In this document: one piece after another, positions 1 to 6,500 of the stretch
Layout: each line of letters starts with the position of its first letter
How positions within the stretch are numbered: the stretch's first letter is position 1
Origin: DAIOSQ01 sp036752465
Lineage (GTDB): Bacteria; Pseudomonadota; Gammaproteobacteria; Legionellales; Legionellaceae
Direction of reading: 5' to 3'
DNA: 10,171 bases
NCBI GenBank assembly: GCA_036752465.1
Contig: DAIOSQ010000071.1
Coordinates: 1-10,171 of the forward strand
Made by a program: the position numbers and the translations under genes
The notes under the pieces: generated by a model
What the model saw: only the letters and a program-made list of their open reading frames with translations
Databases searched by the model: none
Told to the model about the DNA's origin: nothing

Positions 1-108
1 TGGCCATTAGCGCTGACTGCAGGCGTCGTTTATGGCAGCTATGAGGTGATCATTTGGGCTTGTGGTGAATCAGTAGATTTGTCTTCATCAGTTGCAGTAC
101 CCATCTAG
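1..108 (+). CDS. Possible C-terminal end of a plus-strand membrane protein (partial)
   Basis: Frame 1 is open from the first base to a TAG at 106-108 and encodes about 35 residues. The first 22 or so are largely hydrophobic with aromatic residues (…VVYGSYEVIIWACG…), like a last membrane helix, followed by a short Ser/Val-rich tail. The codons look protein-like, but a 105-base open stretch can arise by chance. I do not recognise the family. If real, the gene enters from outside the window and converges on the DUF2892 gene, leaving about 54 bases between the stop codons. Confidence 0.35.
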   Translation, partial: WPLALTAGVVYGSYEVIIWACGESVDLSSSVAVPI

Positions 109-119
109 CGCTGGCGCTA
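106..119. terminator. Small GC-rich palindrome between convergent genes
   Basis: TAGCGC and GCGCTA form an inverted repeat separated by two bases, realistically a 5-bp stem with a 4-base loop. It overlaps the putative stop codon at 106-108. CTAGCG at 105-110 is also complementary to CGCTAG at 156-161, so the whole stretch between the two convergent stops could fold into a larger structure. There is no T-run on either side, so an intrinsic terminator is only one possibility. Confidence 0.25.
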
Positions 120-162
120 TGTAGTCGGAGCGACGCTCGAGGGCAAAACGAGAGCCGCTAGC

Positions 163-360
163 TTATTTGTTGCGTTTGAATTTGGCTAACAAAAAAGGAA
201 TTGAGCACCAACCAATCAAGCCCTCAATAACTAAAACTAGCCCAAGTACCATAAAAAAAAGCCGACTCATACCCAGTAATGTTGCTAAAATCAGCAGGGC
301 ACCAATCACGCCACGATTGATGCGATCGGTCTTATCAATGTTGCAACGAGGGAAAAACAT
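163..360 (-). CDS. DUF2892 (YgaP-type) small inner-membrane protein
   Basis: This 65-residue protein has the DUF2892 pattern: a short polar N-terminus with N-I-D-K-x-D-R-x-x-R (about residues 7-16), then two closely spaced hydrophobic helices (about 18-32 and 35-52), with the G-L-I-G-W-C element near the end of the second, and a basic tail (KFKRNK). The family is known as the membrane part of E. coli YgaP, where it is fused to a rhodanese domain, and as stand-alone proteins of this size. It is probably an inner-membrane protein; its biochemical role is not established. The start is ATG at 358-360, with a purine-rich AAGAG about 8 bases upstream. It lies on the same strand as the large operon, some 110 bases downstream of the small helical-protein gene, with a hairpin in the gap. 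It may therefore be a separate transcript. The stand-alone copy is notable because a rhodanese domain occurs in the large fusion of the same gene array. Confidence 0.75.
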   Translation of the reverse strand: MFFPRCNIDKTDRINRGVIGALLILATLLGMSRLFFMVLGLVLVIEGLIGWCSIPFLLAKFKRNK

Positions 361-424
361 TACATATTCTCTTAAAAGGTGAAAAAACGTCCAGGATATC
401 CCTGATCGACACTGTTGCCGCTTG

Positions 425-454
425 CTCTTAGCCAGAGGTAGTCATGGCTAAGAG
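425..454. terminator. 10-bp perfect stem-loop after the operon
   Basis: CTCTTAGCCA (425-434) and TGGCTAAGAG (445-454) form a perfect 10-bp stem with a 10-base loop. It lies 16 bases beyond the stop codon of the last operon gene (471) and before the DUF2892 gene. Read on the minus strand the stem is followed by CAAGCGG, and on the plus strand by ACAAAC. The T-run of a standard intrinsic terminator is therefore missing. It may protect the 3' end of the operon transcript or partly separate the operon from the DUF2892 gene. Confidence 0.5.
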
Positions 455-470
455 ACAAACAGGCTACTCG

Positions 471-794
471 CTAGCTGGTCTGCTGATATATATCAACTGT
501 TTTAATGCCATTCATTCTTGCCGCCATATGCGCAGTACGTTCTGACCACTCCGATCCAATAGACAGCTGATTCAGCAATAATTCGTACATACACTGTAGC
601 CAATGGGTATACAATTCCGCAACTGTGTCCATTTGTTGTTTATCGGCAAGTTGTAAGACCGGAGGAAAGTGATAGTCACGGATCTGTCGATCATCTAACT
701 TGGATTTTAAGAAATCATTCTGATAGGTGAACGCTTGTTGCATTGCGTCTAACCAGCCATGATAACATGCTTTAAAAAGGTCATTTTGTTGCAT
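471..794 (-). CDS. Small helical protein of the bdhA operon, possibly phasin-like
   Basis: The product is 107 residues and predicted to be mostly alpha-helical, with amphipathic stretches rich in Gln, Leu, Met and aromatic residues. It has no signal peptide and no membrane segment. I chose the ATG at 792-794 because AAGGGG (801-806) sits 6 bases upstream; the Shine-Dalgarno overlaps the bdhA stop codon (805-807). An in-frame ATG at 822-824 lies inside bdhA and has no better ribosome-binding site. It is the last gene of the patD-adc-bdhA array. Size, helical make-up and position next to a 3-hydroxybutyrate dehydrogenase suggest a phasin or another polyhydroxybutyrate-granule-associated protein. 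This is inference from context: I see no motif that proves family membership, and a small regulatory or adaptor protein is equally possible. Confidence 0.75.
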   Translation of the reverse strand: MQQNDLFKACYHGWLDAMQQAFTYQNDFLKSKLDDRQIRDYHFPPVLQLADKQQMDTVAELYTHWLQCMYELLLNQLSIGSEWSERTAHMAARMNGIKTVDIYQQTS

Positions 795-800
795 TTGATA

Positions 801-806
801 CCCCTT
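801..806 (-). promoter_or_regulatory. Ribosome-binding site fixing the start of the small helical-protein gene
   Basis: AAGGGG on the minus strand, 6 bases before the ATG at 792-794 and overlapping the TAA of bdhA. It decides between this start and an ATG 30 bases upstream, and implies translational coupling to bdhA. Confidence 0.6.
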
Positions 807-1587
807 AGTCCATACCCCAACCATGACTTACCAACAATGATTGTCCAGTCAAAGCATTGGATTCAAATCCACCAAAAAAGACAGCTAAATTGGCAACATC
901 GTCCAATGTGGTAAATTCACCATCTGCCGTATTTGCTAAAAATACTTTTTTAATAACCTCTGCCTCGCTCATACCCAAAGCTTTTGCTTGTTCAGGGATT
1001 TGTTTCTCCACCAGAGGCGTGCGTACATAGCCTGGACATATGACATTTGCTCTGACCCCATGTTCAGCCCCTTCCAGGGCTATTACCCGGCATAATCCCA
1101 GCAAGCCATGCTTGCAAGTAACGTACGGAGCTTTTAATTTTGAGGGCAGTTTGGAGTGGGCTGATCCCATATAAATAATGCTACCTCCACGTTTTTGTGG
1201 GTACATAATGCGCAATGCAGCGCGGGTTGTTAAAAAAGCGCCATCTAAATGCACACGCAACATCATTTGCCAATCTTTGAGCGCTAATTGATCAACCGCA
1301 TCTATATGTTGCACGCCAGCGTTGCTGATCAGAATATCAACCCCACCAAAATGCTTGACTGTTGCGGCAAAGCCCTCATCGACCTGAGCTTCATTGGTGA
1401 CATCCATGATCACGCCGAAGGCCTCGCCATTGGCTTGCTGGATCTGGTTGACTGCTTGATCAATGCTGTTTTGGTGCAAATCAGCAATCACCACTTTTGC
1501 CCCTTGTTTGGCGTAGGTTTGTGCGATGTGCAGACCAATACCACTGCTTGCGCCGGTGATCAGTGCAACTTTATTTTTGATGCTCAT
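805..1587 (-). CDS. bdhA: D-3-hydroxybutyrate dehydrogenase (short-chain dehydrogenase)
   Basis: BdhA interconverts D-3-hydroxybutyrate and acetoacetate with NAD(H) in the cytoplasm, a step in the use of polyhydroxybutyrate. The protein is 260 residues, the usual length. It has the Rossmann glycine motif TGASSGIG (11-18), Asp36 at the end of the second strand favouring NAD over NADP, NAG at 89-91, and catalytic Ser142, Tyr155 and Lys159. His144, Lys152 and Gln196, and Gln93 by a one-residue shift, match the substrate-binding residues known from Pseudomonas fragi HBDH, which supports this substrate among the many SDRs. The usual tetrad Asn is replaced by His113 in V-H-L-D-G. The ATG overlaps the adc stop codon as ATGA and has a strong AAGGAG 5 bases upstream, so the two are translationally coupled. 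In L. pneumophila bdhA and patD form an operon needed for growth in amoebae. Confidence 0.93.
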   Translation of the reverse strand: MSIKNKVALITGASSGIGLHIAQTYAKQGAKVVIADLHQNSIDQAVNQIQQANGEAFGVIMDVTNEAQVDEGFAATVKHFGGVDILISNAGVQHIDAVDQLALKDWQMMLRVHLDGAFLTTRAALRIMYPQKRGGSIIYMGSAHSKLPSKLKAPYVTCKHGLLGLCRVIALEGAEHGVRANVICPGYVRTPLVEKQIPEQAKALGMSEAEVIKKVFLANTADGEFTTLDDVANLAVFFGGFESNALTGQSLLVSHGWGMD

Positions 1588-2339
1588 GCCTGCTCCTTGT
1601 TATCAGCTAAATAATCGTAGACGACTTCACCATAGGGAAGGGTTAAGTCTGTTAGAATGTGTGCGGCGTGTAGTACTTTTTTTACTGGCAATGCAGATAC
1701 CGGTGCTAAGGCATGAGAAAAAAATTGCAGGGCAGCAGGACCGGACCAAGCACTTTTAACCACCACATCGGTTAAGTGATATTGTACCAACTCACATATA
1801 CGTAACGTCCCATCGACATGTGGGATTATTTTTAACAAGAAACTAGGTGCCAACAGCGCTTTTTGTGAGGCAGCAATATCCATAGGGTAATATTTATACC
1901 CCATGGTGCCGATCGCGACATCGATATCACCGTATTTTAATTTACCGACCAGCGTATCGCCTGCGACCGTAAGACTGACGTCGGCCAATTTTTTCGGAAA
2001 GCCCCATAATTCACGGCCAGCCGCAATGGGCGACAAATCATCTAAATACATGGCATGCACGTAACCGCCAGTGACGCCTTCATAGCGTACTTGAATCACT
2101 TGCCCAGTTTCGGTATATGATCCAAAGCCATTCGAGTCTGGCATGCGGATAAATTCATACTTAACAATAGGATCTATGACTTCTAAGGGTTCTGGCACCA
2201 CCGCCCTGAGTGCATCCAGATCGGTTTCATAGGTTACAATAAAAAACTCGCGATTGACAAAGCGATACGGACCTTTAGGATAAGCTGGTGAAGTTAATGG
2301 CATGGAAAATGCGTGCTGCAGGACCTCTTTTTTATTCAT
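1584..2339 (-). CDS. adc: Acetoacetate decarboxylase
   Basis: The enzyme converts acetoacetate to acetone and CO2 through a Schiff base on lysine. The product is 251 residues from the chosen start, close to the usual 245 or so. The signature E-L-W-G-F-P-K-K is present; with this start the two lysines are 116 and 117, next to the Schiff-base Lys115 and pKa-tuning Lys116 of the Clostridium acetobutylicum enzyme. Other family features are the N-terminal Y-x-x-x-P-Y-R-F-x-N-R-E and the segment with Y-x-E-G-V-T-G-G-Y. The ATG at 2337-2339 is preferred: it has GGAG 6 bases upstream and begins one base after the patD stop. An ATG 21 bases upstream lies inside patD without a convincing Shine-Dalgarno. 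It sits between patD and bdhA, so BdhA and Adc share acetoacetate. Some family members act on other beta-keto acids, so the exact substrate rests on context. Confidence 0.92.
   Translation of the reverse strand: MNKKEVLQHAFSMPLTSPAYPKGPYRFVNREFFIVTYETDLDALRAVVPEPLEVIDPIVKYEFIRMPDSNGFGSYTETGQVIQVRYEGVTGGYVHAMYLDDLSPIAAGRELWGFPKKLADVSLTVAGDTLVGKLKYGDIDVAIGTMGYKYYPMDIAASQKALLAPSFLLKIIPHVDGTLRICELVQYHLTDVVVKSAWSGPAALQFFSHALAPVSALPVKKVLHAAHILTDLTLPYGEVVYDYLADNKEQA
1593..1598 (-). promoter_or_regulatory. Strong Shine-Dalgarno for bdhA inside adc
   Basis: AAGGAG on the minus strand, 5 bases before the bdhA ATG, lies within the last codons of adc. Together with the ATGA stop-start overlap at 1584-1587 it fixes the bdhA start. 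Confidence 0.75.
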
Positions 2340-2340
2340 C

Positions 2341-3561
2341 TTACTCTCCGCTGATGTCATTTTCTCGGACTAGGCGCGTTGCATTTCTTGGTGCTTCATA
2401 AAAGCGACAGTGTAGATTTTTGGTGGGTTTGCTCCACTCATCGGCCTCAGCCAATAATAATTGTGAATCTTTGTAGCCTACGGCGGCGCGTTTTTTTAAT
2501 ATCATCTGACCAAAATTATAATCTTTAGCGGGTCCGCGATGTAGCCGTGCACTATAGGCAACATGAACCAGAGTATAGTGGTGTGGATTTTCTTCTGCCA
2601 TCAAGTCTTTGATATGTTCCATTTGTTCTGGGCTAAGGTTTTCGGCCAAGGCTTTGAGTTTGAATTGTAAATTTTGTCTTTGGATGTAATGCATAATTGC
2701 CCGTCTAGCATGCGTGCTGTAGGAGATATCCTTCATGCGCTCGGTCACGCCATTCATATCGCTTGGGATGAATGGCATGCCGCCAAAACAATCGATGACG
2801 AAACATAAGGTATCTGCACCAGGATAAGCATCCAGAATAACCTCCAATGGGGTGTTGGAATGTACGCCACCATCCCAGTAGTATTGATTGCCGATTTTAA
2901 TTGCCGGGAACCCGGGGGGCAATGCGCCGCTGGCCATGACATGATCGGGTGTGATGAGATAATTAATGTTATTAAAATATATCAAATTACCGGTATTGAT
3001 CTGTACGGCTCCTAAACTTAAGCGTATTTTACTTGAATTGAGCAGATCAAAATCAACTAAATTTAACAAAGTCTGTCTTAAGGCTGAGGTGTCATAATAA
3101 CTTAATCTATCCGGAGTGCCCTCGAGCAGTAGGTGAGGGGAGAACCAGCGTGGTCTGAAAAAACCACGTTCGCCAAAGGTCAGTGCCAGGTTTGAATGCA
3201 GCTGGTCGTAGAGTGCGCCAGTCATTTCGGAGTTGCCAAGTATGTCAAAAGGTGAGGAGGACCCTATCAAACTCCAAAATTCCTCTAACTTAGCTATGCG
3301 GTTTTGCGGCTGATTGCCGACAATAATAGCCGCTTGAATTGAGCCAATAGAGGTTGCTGCGATCCAATCAGGTTCGTAGCCGGCTTCTAGCAAGCCTTTA
3401 ACCACCCCCATTTGATAAGCACCTAAAGAGCCGCCTCCTTGCAGGACAAAAGCAATACGTTCGTAACCGTCCTCGCGTCTATCCGGTCTATTTTTAAAAC
3501 GATCGCTTTTGGGGTTATTATGTGTTGGGTCACTGCGCTTATGATGGGATTTTTGGGTCAT
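2341..3561 (-). CDS. patD: Patatin-like phospholipase/esterase with DUF3734 C-terminus
   Basis: This is a patatin-family Ser-Asp hydrolase of 406 residues, probably acting on phospholipids or other esters. Residues 1-33 are polar and basic and look disordered. The patatin core follows: the oxyanion glycine loop QGGGSLGAY (41-49), the nucleophile in A-T-S-I-G (Ser71) and the catalytic Asp230 in D-G-G. The nucleophile elbow begins with Ala instead of the usual Gly of G-x-S-x-G. Residues about 265-375 match the DUF3734 extension found with this subgroup, including Y-S-x-x-A-R-R-A. No signal peptide is seen. The ATG at 3559-3561 with AAGG 9 bases upstream is chosen; a TTG 21 bases earlier is less likely. 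It lies 30 bases after the large fusion gene and one base before adc. The same patatin/bdhA pairing in L. pneumophila is a virulence-linked operon. A role in polyhydroxybutyrate breakdown is possible but unproven. Confidence 0.9.
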   Translation of the reverse strand: MTQKSHHKRSDPTHNNPKSDRFKNRPDRREDGYERIAFVLQGGGSLGAYQMGVVKGLLEAGYEPDWIAATSIGSIQAAIIVGNQPQNRIAKLEEFWSLIGSSSPFDILGNSEMTGALYDQLHSNLALTFGERGFFRPRWFSPHLLLEGTPDRLSYYDTSALRQTLLNLVDFDLLNSSKIRLSLGAVQINTGNLIYFNNINYLITPDHVMASGALPPGFPAIKIGNQYYWDGGVHSNTPLEVILDAYPGADTLCFVIDCFGGMPFIPSDMNGVTERMKDISYSTHARRAIMHYIQRQNLQFKLKALAENLSPEQMEHIKDLMAEENPHHYTLVHVAYSARLHRGPAKDYNFGQMILKKRAAVGYKDSQLLLAEADEWSKPTKNLHCRFYEAPRNATRLVRENDISGE

Positions 3562-3591
3562 GACCAAGTGCCTTGCTAGCAATATGCTTAT

Positions 3592-6500
3592 TCAAGTTAT
3601 ATTACTTAAGTTCGAAAAGGTCAAGTCAAGGCCAATGAATTGTGTGACGCCAAGATCTCTGCTCTGTAATACCCAAATCGTTTCATCTTGGATTAGCCAC
3701 TCAATATCTTGTGGGGCCGCAAAGAGTGTTTGTATCGCCATACCCAGCCGATATAATGTCTGATAGGTGGTCTGCGGCAGGAGATTAGGGTTCCCTCCGC
3801 CAAGCGCGTTCGCATGGCCAGTCTCATCTAGCAACAGTGAGGTGCAGGCATTGCCCTGAGTGACGTTTTCGCTGCCATGGGGCGCTATTTCAAGATGCAT
3901 AAGCCCTGCTTGACGGCATTGTGTGAACAACACGCCGCCCCATTGACTGCTTACGTATGGCTGAAGGATGATATTTAAGCTGATGTCATCTGGCCGCGCA
4001 GACACGGTACCGTCTTGCGATCGAGTTTGCACAGTATGCCAAATCTTAGCAATCGCTTGGCAGAGTTGGGTTGTGTTCTGGATATGGGCTTGCGAGGAAA
4101 ACACGCCGGCGTAACTGCTATTGCGTTGATCTTCGATATTGGTTGAGGATCGAACGATGATGCCGGCGCCTCCAGAACAACACAGCATGTCTAACAGCTG
4201 TTGCAGTACTTTATGCACGGAGTCATCGACCGCATCATGTACATCATGCCGATGCGCCCCCAGGTATGTTTGCAAACCAAGCAGCGTTTGCTGCTTTAAT
4301 ACGATACTCTCAGGTACTTGAAATCCATGTTGTTGTAGCACCGCCAAGCGTTGTGCTTTTAGGCCCACTGAATGGTCCTTGGACACTTCATGAAGAAACT
4401 GCCATGGCAGCGCCCTGTCAGGCCAAAGCTGAATTTGGTTGCCGTGGGTAATTGCGATCTTCGCATCCTTGGGTATCGTTTGAATAGGATACTGGATCAA
4501 CAATGCAATATTATGTTCGCGGGCGATGATGGCGCTATGACTGAGGTAACTGCCCCGTTGTAAAATAATCGCTCTGAGGTGGCGGCAGGCGATAATTTGT
4601 GATGGCGATAAGTTTTCAGCCACCAGAATGGTATGTTTTGCCAACTGTGCGAATGCCATCGAGGCATGGTAATACACCACTTGGCCTACCAGCAGTGCTT
4701 GGGTGCCGGAAACTCGTTGCGGTGTGCTGGTATGGGTCTGCCAAGGTCTGGTAGATGCGGTAGTTTCTAAGTCATGCAAGGAAAATTGCACCGGTACGAT
4801 AAGTTGTTGTTGTTTGTGCCAGGCTTGTTGACGCTGTTGCAGTATGTATAGCCAGGTAGAAGGTTTGGTGGATGGCAAGGCCAGTAAGTCGTGTGGTTGT
4901 AAATAGACCAGACTGATGGGCAGTGCGAGTTGTTGTTGTAATTTTTTGAGCAACCAACCGATGAGTTGCCACGCTTGCAGTTGTAGCTCACGGATGCGAC
5001 CGCGTAGTTCATCGAGCAGCAGCAGTGCTGCTTGCTGTTGCTCACATGGCGGTGGCGTGCCATGTACGCTAAAACTGTAATACTCAGGTGTGCTACGGAT
5101 CCCGCTCCAGCTTGAAAGTACGTTAGACGTGGTGAGTTTTTGATAGACTTGTTGCTGCAAAACTCCAATATGAGTTTGCCAACGGGCATCGTGCTGCCAG
5201 AGTGTTTTGAGGGCGCGATAAATAGCCCATTGTAATTGACGCACGGATAAAGATTGCTGTAACTTGGCACGCAACTGTTGGTTGCGCAGTTGCATGCGCG
5301 GAGCAACGGTGAGCTCGAAGTCGGCCGCCATTTTCTTCAGTTGCAGATGTAAATGACCGTTTGTCAGCATTTTACTGACCCATTGTTTAACACGGCTGGG
5401 GCTTATCAGCGATTGCTCATAGGCCAAATCGATATAGAATCGTTGGTTAAATGCCAGGTAATGATCACGTCTTTGCTCATCCGTCGCCAGCCAAATGCCT
5501 AGGTGCTGCAGGGCTTTGCGTGCGCCGCCCCCTTTGCGCCAGCGGTTATTTAGCACAGCCAGCATCAAGGGGGTGGGATGTTTGCAGCTCTCCTCATATA
5601 GCACGCTGCTGTAGCGAGCTTGCAGCGGGGATGATGCTTGGATTTGTGCACGGCTTAAGAGCGTCAACTTGTGTTGGAGTTGCGGGTCATCGTGATTATG
5701 TTTCCCCTCAATAGCGGTAATAACATAAGCGGCATTTAAAGAAACGATAACATCTTGTTGCAGCAACATCAGGACATTTTGTAACATGCGACAAAGTGCT
5801 GGCAGCTTATCTTCGGCAATAGCACAGCTCCCCTGCAACCACTGTCCACTGAACAAGCCTAGCGTAGCATGCTGTTTGCCCATGGTTACGCCTACTTGAC
5901 CGATCCTATCAGCCTGAAATGTTTGCAGGTTAAGCCAAAAATCTGTACTTAAAGCTGGCTGTGCGCCTAGATTTTGGCAGAGAGCGTGCGCAGTAGCCCG
6001 CCGCTCAACAAACGGTGCCAATTGTCGCACCCATACAGCAGCTTGGTGCAGGGGTGCCGATACATACAGCAACGCATCCACCACAAGAGGCAATGCCAAA
6101 AACACACTGCTTAGGAGTAAAAATCCCAGTGAGACGGTCAGTAGATACAGCAAAGCGGTGCAGCCAAACAACCAGAGCACGGCGCGCCCGCTGCTGAGCA
6201 GCCTATCAAGCGAACATAGTGAACGCCAGTCAAAATATGGCAGTGGTGCTGGTTTGTCGCTGATCTGCAAGCGATAGCGCACATGTAAACGCTGCAGTCT
6301 GTTGGCTGGTGTATGGCGCAGATGATAGCCGAGTAAACAGCCAAATCCGCAGTATATGGGCAGTACCCAGCTGAGATGTAGCGGCAGTGCGGGCACTTTT
6401 TTGTATAAGTACAGATCGCATGGCAATGTTGTGCTGGGCAGGTAGCGCACCACCAGCAGACTTGAAAAGAAAGCCAGTGCGTATTCAAACCAGATAAACC

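Noticed and set aside
1288..1614. 108-codon plus-strand frame opposite bdhA
   Set aside because: It is antisense to a well-supported dehydrogenase, with no ribosome-binding site or recognisable motif.
4767..5306. 179-codon minus-strand reading frame
   Set aside because: It lies wholly inside the large fusion on the same strand in another frame. It is rich in Cys, Asn, Ser and Tyr with no domain-like pattern, as expected for a shadow of Gln/Leu-rich coding sequence.
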